DNA of 64,000 nt from contig NZ_CAMVDO010000001.1 of the NCBI RefSeq assembly GCF_947166265.1, positions 62,001 to 126,000 on the forward strand. The letters run 5' to 3'. This stretch comes from an uncultured Fibrobacter sp. GTDB taxonomy: Bacteria > Fibrobacterota > Fibrobacteria > Fibrobacterales > Fibrobacteraceae. Position numbers and translations under genes: made by a program. Every line of letters starts with the position of its first letter. The first letter of the stretch is position 1. Below the pieces are notes generated by a model, which saw only the letters and a program-made list of their open reading frames with translations, was not told the origin of the DNA and ran no database searches. Shown piece after piece: positions 24,988 through 34,215 of the stretch.

Positions 24988-27909
24988 CTACGGAGCATCC
25001 TGGAGGCAACGAACGGATAACCCTAAGTCCTTAGTGAAAGGAATGTTGTCATTCAAGAACGCAGCGTCGCTGTCGCTCAAACTCATGAGATCGGCGGTGT
25101 CTACAGAGTGCTCTGATGCACTCCAAAAGACAGCTAAAGTGTAACTGACACCTCTGAAGCCGTTTTCACCGCGGAGGTCGGCAGGAATCGCCGAGAAGGC
25201 ATAGGCGTCCGTTCCATTACCCACCTTCCATCCCGTCTGAGACTTAAGAACCTTACCTGCCGTAGATGAACCACCCACCGCAGTGATCAAAGTTTGCCAT
25301 TCAGCATAACTAGGCAGGTGCCAACCCTTAGGGCAGATGCCTCGGATTGGAGTCTTTACGGTACAAGTTTTGCCATAACCGCATCCCTTGCTGTTTTCGG
25401 AATAAATTCCAGCACTATCCATTGCCGCAGCCCAAGTGTAGTAGCGACCGTATGTTTCGCCATTATCGGCATTGGTATAGGTACCATATGAAGAACCGTC
25501 CACCTTGTAATCAAAGTTCAGGTTTTCAGCCATCCAGATTTGCGTTCCAATCGCAGCAATCTTGTATATTTTACCATCGCGAGAATCTTTTAAAGAACCA
25601 CTCCATTCTCCATTCAAGCATTTCGTCTGAAGACCTGTCAATAACTGAATTTCAACACCATCCAAATAACTTACACAAACCGAGCCATAGAAATCAACTA
25701 CCGAAGTATCCGTTTTTGTTGCAACCCTAAACGTATCGGCATCGCAAACAAATTCTTTGGTTTTGCCAGTTTCATCGTAAATCAGCGTTTGGATAGAGCC
25801 ATCCTTGGCGCAGTTTGTCTTGGACCAAGCATCACTTATTTTCCAAACATTTTTTTCGCAAGTGTAGGTATGGATTGCATTTTGGCGTTCCGCAGATTTT
25901 CCATCAGTGTAACTGACGCAAGCAAAATTATAAAGCGAATCGTTTGCCGTTGCCACACGGAATGTATCTGCATCACAGACATAGCCTTTTTTCTTGTCCG
26001 AGGCTTCGAAGAACATTTCAGCAATCTTTCCATCCTTCGTGCAGTTGCCAGTCGCCCAGCCAACCTTCCAGGAGCCATTCTTACAAGTATAGGTATGAAT
26101 GTCGTTTTTACGGTCAAACGATTTGCCTTCTAAGTAGCTAACGCAAACTTGCCCTAAAGCAGTATCCAATGGGTCTGCCAGAACAAATTCATCATTGGAG
26201 CACTTATAGTATTTTCCGTCACTGAATTTATGCAGTTTACCATCCATAGTACATTCGGTATAGTATTTATCGACCTCGACAGCGGTCGCTTCGCGCCAGC
26301 CATTACCGCAGATATAGTATTTATCCTTATCGACATTGCCCGGAATTACGAGCCCAGCGACATCGCATACGTTGTTCTTGGTGTTGTATTCAAATTCTCC
26401 AATGTAACGCCAACCATTACTTTCGCAGACAAAATAATCGTCCTTATGTTCGCTTGCAGAATTCTGATTTTTCTTGATTTCATCAATGCGGTCTTCGGTG
26501 CAGCGACCGATGCCGTATTCAAGCCCCCAGAAATCCTTGATATATCGTTCAAAGGCAGGAACCGTGTTGGAAAGGCCCCAGCTAGCGACATTACTGCGAT
26601 AGCTTCCAAGACTCCCCAAGCTATCCGCTTCGTAGGCAAAATCAGCGATCACGGTACGCGCCGTTTTTCCCGTCCACTGACCGTCTTCCTTCAAGTCTTC
26701 ACGGAAGTCCTTCATCATGTCAATCACGTTGAATTCCGATCCCGCAACGCCCTGAATCATGATAGAAATGGCTAGCAAAGCACCATTCGCTTCGCCGTCC
26801 TTCGTGATGTCGAGTTGTTCTGCAGAGCCCGTCACATTTTCGATATGGAATGCTGAAAGGACTTCGGTGAGAGCGCGTTTCTTTGCGCCCGCGATATTGT
26901 AGCCCTCGTTTTGAACAAGATACTTTACACGTTCATATTCCAAGTTCGTAATCATGTTGATGTTCGCACCCTTCTGCACGTCCACAATGGCTCCGATAGT
27001 CATCTGCAAGTTACTCTTCTTACCTGTGAGTTCGCTGCGGTAGTAACCACTCGCCTCGATCATTGCATATTGGCTTGGTAGATTCAAGTCACAGAAGGTA
27101 TAGGTACCCATACTATTGTTGAATTGGTCGGTAAGCGTGTCGCCCGTGGGCTTGAGCGTCTTGCCGTCGAGCGGAATGATGCGATAAGTAGAACCCTGCA
27201 GATACGGGCCCTTCTGCGCCACACCCGTAATGGAACCGTCCTTGATCTTGATGACGCCTTGGTCCACAAAATCTTCTGGGTCGGCAACGTAGCTGGAACT
27301 ACTCCAGATGGCCGTATCAAGGTAGCACTTGAGCGGAGCGTTCGGGTCAGTCGTCTTGAGACAAATCACCTGAGCATCCGTGTCCTTGGGCGGGTTCTTC
27401 TCCGGACGCCAGAAATCGTCGTAGCAGCGATAGGTCGTACCGTTGTAGGTCATGTACTTGTCATCAAACTCAGGGGCACATTTGCGAAGCGTGGAATCGA
27501 TGCCCGCCAACGTGTCCAGCGAGATAATGGTATCGCCCGTTTCAGGGTCCACGGTAATAACCGTGTCGATAACCGACTTGTTCGAGGAGCTGGATTTTCC
27601 CTTCTGATCCGCCTTGCCACTGCTGGAACTCTTGGTTTCAACGGCTTCATCGTCTTCAACCCACTTGCCATTTTTGCAAACGTAACCCTGGTCCTGGTCT
27701 ACCACGTAGGCTGTTTCACCATCACGGGATTCCGTACACGAAGGAAGCCCCCTGTAAGAATCCGCCTCGTAGTCGGCATCGCTGATTTTCGGAGTGCTGT
27801 CGGTGCCGCTGGAATCACCGCCGCACGCGGCAAAGAATAAACATAGTGCGGCCGCCACGCATGCTTTCAGCAAATTCGCGACGTGTTTTTCTACGGAAGG
27901 ATTTTTCAT
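24988..27909 (-). CDS. Large FISUMP-domain lipoprotein
   Basis: 973 residues with lipobox FFAACG at ~29. After a Ser-rich linker (~95-115) comes a domain shared with the next gene (GVAQKGPYLQGSTYRI ... YAMIEASGYYRSELTG ... NLEYERVKYLVQNEGY). The middle has at least three Cys-containing repeats of the CVSYLEGK...HTYTCKNGSWKV type. The last ~190 residues are FISUMP: IGTQIWMAENLNFDY, GRYYTWAAAMDSAG, CPKGWHLPSYAEWQTL and LSVRCLQD. Probably exported and surface-attached; function of the family unknown. Confidence 0.85.
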   Translation of the reverse strand: MKNPSVEKHVANLLKACVAAALCLFFAACGGDSSGTDSTPKISDADYEADSYRGLPSCTESRDGETAYVVDQDQGYVCKNGKWVEDDEAVETKSSSSGKADQKGKSSSSNKSVIDTVITVDPETGDTIISLDTLAGIDSTLRKCAPEFDDKYMTYNGTTYRCYDDFWRPEKNPPKDTDAQVICLKTTDPNAPLKCYLDTAIWSSSSYVADPEDFVDQGVIKIKDGSITGVAQKGPYLQGSTYRIIPLDGKTLKPTGDTLTDQFNNSMGTYTFCDLNLPSQYAMIEASGYYRSELTGKKSNLQMTIGAIVDVQKGANINMITNLEYERVKYLVQNEGYNIAGAKKRALTEVLSAFHIENVTGSAEQLDITKDGEANGALLAISIMIQGVAGSEFNVIDMMKDFREDLKEDGQWTGKTARTVIADFAYEADSLGSLGSYRSNVASWGLSNTVPAFERYIKDFWGLEYGIGRCTEDRIDEIKKNQNSASEHKDDYFVCESNGWRYIGEFEYNTKNNVCDVAGLVIPGNVDKDKYYICGNGWREATAVEVDKYYTECTMDGKLHKFSDGKYYKCSNDEFVLADPLDTALGQVCVSYLEGKSFDRKNDIHTYTCKNGSWKVGWATGNCTKDGKIAEMFFEASDKKKGYVCDADTFRVATANDSLYNFACVSYTDGKSAERQNAIHTYTCEKNVWKISDAWSKTNCAKDGSIQTLIYDETGKTKEFVCDADTFRVATKTDTSVVDFYGSVCVSYLDGVEIQLLTGLQTKCLNGEWSGSLKDSRDGKIYKIAAIGTQIWMAENLNFDYKVDGSSYGTYTNADNGETYGRYYTWAAAMDSAGIYSENSKGCGYGKTCTVKTPIRGICPKGWHLPSYAEWQTLITAVGGSSTAGKVLKSQTGWKVGNGTDAYAFSAIPADLRGENGFRGVSYTLAVFWSASEHSVDTADLMSLSDSDAAFLNDNIPFTKDLGLSVRCLQDAP

Positions 27910-27940
27910 AAAGATTCCCTCGGATTATAAATGCAGGAAT

Positions 27941-27963
27941 ATCCTCGCCTTCGCGAGGATGAC
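27941..27963. repeat. Short palindromic repeat (ATCCTCGCCTTCGCGAGGAT)
   Basis: Hairpin ATCCTCGC/GCGAGGAT plus GAC. Related copies at 22163-22186 and 62871-62894. Confidence 0.6.
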
Positions 27964-28102
27964 GTAGGAAGGTCTTTCGCGGGAAAGACAATTCCGTATA
28001 CTACAATTTAAATTTTTATTTGCAAAAGTTCAAGTGTAGAACCTTTCCAAATTAAAACAGACGCTCCAGCGGGGTCTCTGTTTTTCTTTCTCAAAACATT
28101 AA

Positions 28103-28124
28103 AGCCTTGTCCGTGGACAAGGCT
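28103..28124. terminator. Hairpin between the two large FISUMP genes
   Basis: Perfect 10-bp stem AGCCTTGTCC/GGACAAGGCT with a 2-base loop (G/T side TTTT on plus; TTTAATGTTTT on minus). Probably the terminator of the minus-strand gene ending at 28183. A weaker hairpin lies at 28054-28085. Confidence 0.6.
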
Positions 28125-28182
28125 GTTTTCTATTTAAAAGGCTGACTTACCAAATGGGAGCAGTCCTTTTGTAGGAAGATGG

Positions 28183-31100
28183 CTAGGGAGCTGCAGGATC
28201 GTCCTGGAAACAACGGACAAAGAAACCATGGTGTTTGTAGCGGTTGTAATTGCCTCTCGAGTAATAGTCGAGGGTCGCAGTATTTGCATCCAAGGACCAG
28301 AAGTAAGCGCTAAGGCTACCATCCTCAGTGGCACTCCAAAAATGTACGTTTAAGCCAATGTCGTAGAAAGAGCCCTCATAGTAGAGGCCTGCAGGGAACG
28401 CGGAGAATCCACTAGAGTCCGTAGCCTCAGTCCAACCATAAAAACCCCTCATCTGTTGCACAGCATAGTCACTTACCCCAGTATACCAATCTGTATTAAA
28501 CAAAGTCTTCCATTCTATATCATTCGGTAAATGCCAGCCTTCAGGACAAATTCCCTGATGAGGATTCTTAATCAAGGCGGACGCACTGGTCCTTAGCCAC
28601 TGTTTATTTAAATTCACCGCCGCAGTCCATGTATAGTAGCGTCCACCTATTTTACAGTTTTTCATTTCGTTATTATAACACCATGTCTGGCCCTTCAAAT
28701 TAACCGTAGTCGCACTATCCGCATAGCGCAAGTTTTCGGCAAACACACGTTTTCCGTTGATGACAACCGTTCTATAAGTATTGTTATCACGCGGGTCTGT
28801 AATTATCGAATCAGAATTCACCCCAGCTTTTACCATTGCCGCATTGTAGGCATCACGCTTTGCGTTCCATGCATCAAGCGTATATTCAAACGGACTTGTT
28901 ACCGCATGCCAATGATCTTCGGAGCATACATAGTCGATTTTAAAGCTTCCAACCGTTTCGCAGGCCTCCACAAGGGAACTGTCGTTCGCCATGCACAGCC
29001 CCATTTTCTTTTCGGCGCAGTTAAACTCGCGCCAGTCTTGCTTGTCGCATACATAGAAGACACCGTCTCGCTTTTCCGTAAATCCCTGCATACTTTCCGT
29101 ACACAAGCGACACACGCCTTTGTTACGACAGGCAATTTCCTCCTGAGGAGTAGCCGGTCTCCATTCATCCGCATCACAAACGAAATAAATATCTTCTACA
29201 AGCCCTAGTTTCATTATCCCCACATAGCCCTTAGTGCATCCCTGCAACCCAAGTGAACAATCATCATCGTTTCCCGTACGCCAGCCCCTATAAACTGCAC
29301 TCGTATCATACACGTAGCAAAAGCCTGTGCTATCCCCCCTCTTGGCAAGACCATCTGTTCCGTTCTCCCAGCCCTGCGTATCGATCATCAGGTAATTATT
29401 TGTAAGCACCCAAGTATGCGTAGCCTTTTGGCACTGGTAGTAACCAGCCTCATTCGCACCGCGATAACTACGGATAGAATCGTAAAGGGCTTCTACGCAA
29501 CCGCCATAGACGTTTTCCACGGCAACCGCCATACGCCAACCCACGGTGCCATTGTAGCTGCCGGTCTTATCGTACACATACTTCGCATCGGTTACATCGC
29601 CATTCTTGAGCGCACCGTCCTTCCCCGCTTTCCACTGGTACGTATCCTTTTCAAAATCAGAGGCAATCGCCCAGCGCATATCACCAAGGCCGTCAATATC
29701 CTTGCAGATGAAACGCGTCTTAGAGCCTTTGCGCTTGCCTGCGGTCGCAGCCTTGACCGTTCCCGCCATTTTTGCATTGCAGCTATCGAGGCCATATTCG
29801 GTTGTCCAGAAATGACGTATGTATTGTTCAAAATTCGGGACCATGGCAGAAAGTCCCCAAGCAGCCACGTTGCCACGAATTGTCGCAAGGCGGCCAGAGC
29901 TATCCGTATCGGCACTCCAGTCCGCGATATCCATACGGGTCTTCGCATCATCCCACGTACCGTCCTTTTCCATATCCGTCGAAATTTTCGTCAAGAGTTC
30001 TGTCAACTGAGCCACGGAGCGGTCGCCTTGGAACATAATCGAAAAGGCAAGCAAAGCTCCGTCCTCATCGCTAGAGCCCGCGATACTCAAGCGCTCAGAA
30101 TTGCTGAAGCCCGTCGCATCAATGTCCAGCAAACCGAAGATTTCCTTCTGCGCCTGTTCCTTCGCTTGCCTAACAGTCATCTTTTCGTGGACCACTAGGT
30201 AGATGACGCGTTCGTATTCCAGATGCGTCAGCAAGTTGATGTTCACGACATTGCCGAGCAACACGTTCGTCACGCCAAACAAAGTTAACGGCGATTTCGA
30301 TTCTTCGCCGGTCACTTCGTTGCGGTAGTACCCCGAGGCCTCCAGCATCATGTACTGGCTCACCATCATGCGCGAGGGAATCCTGAATTCGCCCTTATCA
30401 TTCAAAATTTTTCCATCGAAATTGTTACCCGTCTGAGCCAAGGTGCGACCGCTTTCAAGTTCCTTCACCTGCACCTTGGAACCAGAAAGGAACGGTCCCT
30501 TCTGCGATACGCCCGAAACGGAATCGAGCGAAACAGAAACTTTTTCAGAGTCGAGTTCAACAGTATCCACAACCGAGCCACTCCCCGAGCCGATATCTAT
30601 TGTCGTCGATTTTTCACCACAGGTAATCGTAACCTTCGTCCCCTTCTGGGCTAGCGTGCAACCGGTACCGTCTTTTCCATTGGTTCCATTCGTTCCGTTA
30701 GTTCCGTTCTTACCATCTTTGCCGGCTGCACCAGGGTCGCCCTTTTCGCCGGTATCACCTTTTTCACCTTGAATTCCTTGTTCACCATCGGCACCATCTT
30801 TACCGGCAACACCTGGTTCCCCCTGAAGACCTTGTTTTCCGTCGGCTCCATCTTTTCCATTTGCACCGTTCAGCACCACACCAATGGAATCGCCATTACA
30901 GATAATCTTAAGTCCGCTCTTGTCCTTGAGTTCCTTGGTCGTGCAGCTAAAATCAGCAGAAGTATCCTTCGCGACTGTCGCAAACCACTTGCCATCTACG
31001 CAAATTCTTGCGGACGGTTCTCCCTTCACATAAGCAAATTCACCCTGATTGTTCTTAGTGCATTTGGGGAGGTCTTTCACCGAGGAAACGATTTCGGTGC

Positions 31101-31341
31101 CGCCGGTAGCCACTTCCACGATTTTTTCGGTAGTGGTATTTTCGCCGCAAGCCGTGAGGAGGACGGCAATAAGAAACGCTGCTAGAGATCCTTCGACGCG
31201 CTTCGCTTGCACTTCGGCAGGCTCAGTGTACCACTCAGGATGACAGTTTTGTATGGATCTTGCCATGGCAAAACAGCCCTTCGGCAGGCTCAGGGACCTA
31301 TAGTTCGAGGATGACGTGACGGGGGAAGAAAATTTTTTCAT
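28183..31341 (-). CDS. FISUMP lipoprotein with collagen-like region and repeat-extended signal peptide
   Basis: 1052 residues. The N-terminus is unusual: MKKF is followed by ~47 residues encoded by dispersed repeats before the hydrophobic core and lipobox (LAAFLIAVLLTAC). Residues ~165-235 form a collagen-like run of Gly-X-Y triplets (GKDGADGKQGLQGEPGVAG and on). Next comes the domain shared with the 24988 gene (SGVSQKGPFLSGSKV, MLEASGYYRNEVTG, LEYERVIYLV), then Cys-rich segments. The C-terminal FISUMP domain has VFAENLRY, GRYYTWTAAV, CPEGWHLPNDIEW and FFVRCFQD. AAAGGTG upstream supports the start. Surface protein of unknown role. Confidence 0.85.
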   Translation of the reverse strand: MKKFSSPVTSSSNYRSLSLPKGCFAMARSIQNCHPEWYTEPAEVQAKRVEGSLAAFLIAVLLTACGENTTTEKIVEVATGGTEIVSSVKDLPKCTKNNQGEFAYVKGEPSARICVDGKWFATVAKDTSADFSCTTKELKDKSGLKIICNGDSIGVVLNGANGKDGADGKQGLQGEPGVAGKDGADGEQGIQGEKGDTGEKGDPGAAGKDGKNGTNGTNGTNGKDGTGCTLAQKGTKVTITCGEKSTTIDIGSGSGSVVDTVELDSEKVSVSLDSVSGVSQKGPFLSGSKVQVKELESGRTLAQTGNNFDGKILNDKGEFRIPSRMMVSQYMMLEASGYYRNEVTGEESKSPLTLFGVTNVLLGNVVNINLLTHLEYERVIYLVVHEKMTVRQAKEQAQKEIFGLLDIDATGFSNSERLSIAGSSDEDGALLAFSIMFQGDRSVAQLTELLTKISTDMEKDGTWDDAKTRMDIADWSADTDSSGRLATIRGNVAAWGLSAMVPNFEQYIRHFWTTEYGLDSCNAKMAGTVKAATAGKRKGSKTRFICKDIDGLGDMRWAIASDFEKDTYQWKAGKDGALKNGDVTDAKYVYDKTGSYNGTVGWRMAVAVENVYGGCVEALYDSIRSYRGANEAGYYQCQKATHTWVLTNNYLMIDTQGWENGTDGLAKRGDSTGFCYVYDTSAVYRGWRTGNDDDCSLGLQGCTKGYVGIMKLGLVEDIYFVCDADEWRPATPQEEIACRNKGVCRLCTESMQGFTEKRDGVFYVCDKQDWREFNCAEKKMGLCMANDSSLVEACETVGSFKIDYVCSEDHWHAVTSPFEYTLDAWNAKRDAYNAAMVKAGVNSDSIITDPRDNNTYRTVVINGKRVFAENLRYADSATTVNLKGQTWCYNNEMKNCKIGGRYYTWTAAVNLNKQWLRTSASALIKNPHQGICPEGWHLPNDIEWKTLFNTDWYTGVSDYAVQQMRGFYGWTEATDSSGFSAFPAGLYYEGSFYDIGLNVHFWSATEDGSLSAYFWSLDANTATLDYYSRGNYNRYKHHGFFVRCFQDDPAAP
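31187..31312 (-). repeat. Composite dispersed repeat inside a signal-peptide coding region
   Basis: Reading the minus strand: AGGTCCCTGAGCCTGCCGAA followed by GGGCTG (31265-31293), a ~20-base spacer, then GTCATCCTGAG...GTCGAAGGATC (31188-31246). The same two-part arrangement occurs at 31381-31464 and 63526-63616. Confidence 0.8.
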
Positions 31342-31380
31342 AAGAAAGCACCTTTTTCCCCTACAATTTAAATTATTATA

Positions 31381-31464
31381 GATCCTTCGACTCGTTACAC
31401 TCGCTCAGGATGACACTTCTATGTGGATCACACATTCGGCCCTTCGACAGGCTCAGGGACCTTA
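31381..31464 (-). repeat. Composite dispersed repeat, intergenic copy
   Basis: GATCCTTCGACTCGTTACAC...CAGGATGAC (31381-31414), 22-base spacer, then CGGCCCTTCGACAGGCTCAG GGACCTTA (31437-31464). It lies between the start of the FISUMP gene and the gene at 31554, only about 70 bases from the in-gene copy. Confidence 0.8.
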
Positions 31465-31553
31465 TTCACGTGAAATCTATCAAATTGTCATTTTATGACA
31501 CCATCTTTTTATATATTTAACGGAGCACCAGACACTTTCAAAGCGAGGTCACC

Positions 31554-32219
31554 ATGTCCCCAAAAACATCCAGACAACAGTCCAAGCAACAGGAACATAC
31601 AAAAAGTGTCTTCACCTTGCGCGTTTTGCGCTATCTCAGGAACGAAAAACACAGTTATAGGATTGAGAAGAACGATTTCCTGTTTTGTCAAGCGGTTAGC
31701 CCCGGATTCTGGATAAAAAATGCAGAACTCGGATTTTATCAGACTCTCGCCGACGCCGAAAAAGAAATTCAGAAGGTCGCCAAGCAAAACAAGGGGGACA
31801 TCTACGGTTTCTTCGTGGGCGAAAGACCGCTGAACAAGCTAGAAGACCCGTATCTCTTTATCACATGCCGTCGCTATTTCGGAGACGGCTCCCTTTGGCT
31901 AGAAAGTAGGACGCCTTTCGAAGGTCGCAATCCAGAGACGATTCGTTTTAAGGAAGGCGACTTTGTCGAATTCGAGGACCACGGCTATGTAAGGCTAGGA
32001 ATCGTATGGAGTTTTCTCAACGAAAGTCCCCACAACGACCAATACAAAATCATCGATTTCGCCATGACGGAAGACGGTAAGACAAGCTATGCCGAGTGGA
32101 ACATGCCTGCAGTCAAGGTTCTTCCGCCTTCCTGCCCCGTTCCAAGAAAGTTCGCTGCAGAACTCCGCAAACAGTTGAAGCAGGCGCAAGAAGACGAATT
32201 AGACAACTTGCCGTTCTAA
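31554..32219 (+). CDS. Hypothetical protein
   Basis: 221 residues, soluble, no signal peptide. It starts after the same AAAGCGAGGTCACCATG leader as the gene at 716. The N-terminus is basic, followed by mixed alpha/beta sequence (FLFCQAVSPGFWIKNAELGF, YGFFVGERPLNKLEDPYLFI, GDFVEFEDHGYVRLGIVW) and a Gln/Glu-rich C-terminal helix. It converges with, and overlaps by 4 bases, the lipoprotein gene ending at 32216. No family recognised. Confidence 0.65.
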   Translation: MSPKTSRQQSKQQEHTKSVFTLRVLRYLRNEKHSYRIEKNDFLFCQAVSPGFWIKNAELGFYQTLADAEKEIQKVAKQNKGDIYGFFVGERPLNKLEDPYLFITCRRYFGDGSLWLESRTPFEGRNPETIRFKEGDFVEFEDHGYVRLGIVWSFLNESPHNDQYKIIDFAMTEDGKTSYAEWNMPAVKVLPPSCPVPRKFAAELRKQLKQAQEDELDNLPF

Positions 32220-33406
32220 TTTTCCCAATTAGGGTCAACCACATACGTAATCACGTTGACTGCGTAGACGACATCCTTAAACTGGACGTACCTGGCAGCA
32301 GTATTCTCCGGTTCAAGCAAGAATTCGAATTTATCAAAGGTGCAGATGCACCGGGTCATATTCAATTGGTTGTAATACTCCAGTTTCAGGGTATCACCGA
32401 CCATCTTTTGAGACACCTTCGCATCTATCCCGCAATAATCAATTACGTTTTTCAGCGTCAAGACGGTATTGCCGTTCATATAGGTAATCTGCGTTGCTTC
32501 GGGAAGTTCCGAGGGCGCCATCTTCGCAACGGGCTTCGCGGCAAAATCATCATTCTGGCACTGGCCCCTTTCATAACCGTTCAATTCCAGTTCCGTCAGG
32601 TTTACAGTATCTTGTTTTACGGGGTAAGAATCTTCATCAGGAGGCATCTCTCTCAGGATTTGCATTCTGTCACCCCAATCATCGCCACGCACCACCACCA
32701 GAAGCGTTGCATTCAGGAAAGCGGAATCAGCCTTGATCTTGAAAACGACTCGGGACTGACAGCGACATTCATTTTGGGTGGCCGATGAATCGACTTCCAA
32801 GTTCATATATAGCGTATCGCCAGAAGCGGTAAGTTCGGCGCTGCGGACGGACGGTTGCCGGATCACGCTAGCGGTTCCGCTGATTGCCATACACGACAGG
32901 GAAACATTATCCACTATAATCACCGCTGAGTCAGGATTTTCATCGACACTCATATAGGCAATCGGCGGGAGCGCCCAATCAACTACCGGCTGCTGGCAAG
33001 ATGCCCCCTCGGGACATTCAACCCCATCGGTAATTCGGCTTTTTGTATCACGGCAGAGGCCGAAAATATCGTCTGCCACCTGGACAAGTTTTTCACCTTG
33101 CGACGAAGACGATTCGGCATTTGCGCTCGAAAGTGGTTCCGTTTTAGAAGACGAGCTACTCTCCGGTTCGCCCGCTGACGAAAGGCCCTTTCCTTCGCTA
33201 GACGAAGAATCCTTCACCTTGCAACAGGTCGTATCCGTCGGCATTTCGCTAGAAGACGATTCCTCGACAGCAGAACTGCCACCATCGGAAACCGAAGGCT
33301 CCGGCGCCGTCGAAGACGAATCGTCGCCGCAAGCGAGCAGCGCAAACGAGAGTGCTGCAGTGATCGATGCGGTTACAATACCGGTAAGAAACTTTTTGTT
33401 TTTCAT
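32216..33406 (-). CDS. Ser-rich lipoprotein, paralog of 35243-36439
   Basis: 396 residues: signal peptide with lipobox ALLACG, then a Ser-rich linker with EMPTDTTCCKVKDSSSS shared with the 35243 gene. The folded part has two related segments, each with a DTLY/DTLKLEYYN strand followed by C-x-C (ECRCQSRVVFKI; TRCICTFDKFEFL), suggesting an internal duplication stabilised by cysteines. Its start overlaps the upstream lipoprotein gene by 4 bases, so it is cotranscribed with it and probably with the TIGR02147 regulator. Function unknown. Confidence 0.75.
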   Translation of the reverse strand: MKNKKFLTGIVTASITAALSFALLACGDDSSSTAPEPSVSDGGSSAVEESSSSEMPTDTTCCKVKDSSSSEGKGLSSAGEPESSSSSKTEPLSSANAESSSSQGEKLVQVADDIFGLCRDTKSRITDGVECPEGASCQQPVVDWALPPIAYMSVDENPDSAVIIVDNVSLSCMAISGTASVIRQPSVRSAELTASGDTLYMNLEVDSSATQNECRCQSRVVFKIKADSAFLNATLLVVVRGDDWGDRMQILREMPPDEDSYPVKQDTVNLTELELNGYERGQCQNDDFAAKPVAKMAPSELPEATQITYMNGNTVLTLKNVIDYCGIDAKVSQKMVGDTLKLEYYNQLNMTRCICTFDKFEFLLEPENTAARYVQFKDVVYAVNVITYVVDPNWEN

Positions 33407-34215
33407 ATTACTCCTCCCTCTTGTTTATTCTGTTGAGGTTTCTCCGGAACAGACGTCGAATCATCCACCGGGAAAGCATCCTTTCGATTAAAGACCGTAT
33501 AGTCAAAGTCTGAATACCACTTATCCAGTATAAACTCTACCCTGGCCGCACAAACACAACCGTACGTAGATTCATTACCACGACTTTCATCACTACGCGT
33601 ATCGGCAACATATAACGTATCGCCTTCAAGATTTACCTGAATATGGCTCCCGGAGCTCAGCATTTTCAAGAACAACTCCCGCCTAGAAGCATCGCATGGA
33701 ACTTCGAGACCGACATCACTCAAGGTCACCTGAACCCAATCCTTCTCCACAATTTTGTAGGCGGAAGGCGTCACCATACCCGTTTCGTCCCCAGAAGCAT
33801 CCTTGTTCAGCGCAAATATTTCGCTCACGCATTGGACCAAGGGGCTACTCGGATTTATGACATCATCGATCCACGACGAAGACGACACGGGAATCGGATC
33901 CAAGCCTCTACCATCATTCAACGAGCTGCTACTGACATCCCTTATACGCTCCATTGACGAACTGGATTCAATCTGTGGCGTATGCGCGCCCCCGTTTTCG
34001 CTCGAGGAACTCAGAACTTTCTCAGGATCATCCTTCGACGAACAGGACCGGCTCTCATCGGGAACCGTCGACGAAGAAATCATTTCAGATGAGCTACTCA
34101 TCTCGGCAAAGGTATTGGGGTCGATTGTCCCACCGGCCGTCGTTTCTCCACCGCCGCAGGCAATGAACGACAGGAACAGAAAACTTTCCGCGATAAAAGC
34201 AAACTTCCTAAGCAT
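33403..34215 (-). CDS. Ser-rich lipoprotein with one C-x-C segment
   Basis: 270 residues with lipobox SFIACG at ~20, a long Ser-rich linker (~35-130) and one copy of the module seen twice in the neighbouring lipoproteins: VQVTLSDVGLEVPC, GDTLYVADT, YGCVCAARVEFIL. It overlaps the TIGR02147 gene by 8 bases upstream and the 32216 gene by 4 bases downstream, so the three form an operon. Confidence 0.72.
   Translation of the reverse strand: MLRKFAFIAESFLFLSFIACGGGETTAGGTIDPNTFAEMSSSSEMISSSTVPDESRSCSSKDDPEKVLSSSSENGGAHTPQIESSSSMERIRDVSSSSLNDGRGLDPIPVSSSSWIDDVINPSSPLVQCVSEIFALNKDASGDETGMVTPSAYKIVEKDWVQVTLSDVGLEVPCDASRRELFLKMLSSGSHIQVNLEGDTLYVADTRSDESRGNESTYGCVCAARVEFILDKWYSDFDYTVFNRKDAFPVDDSTSVPEKPQQNKQEGGVI

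Noticed and set aside
31485-31517. Promoter TTGTCA ... TATATT before the 31554 gene
   Set aside because: The spacing (19-21 bases) is too long for a standard pair; left out of the features.
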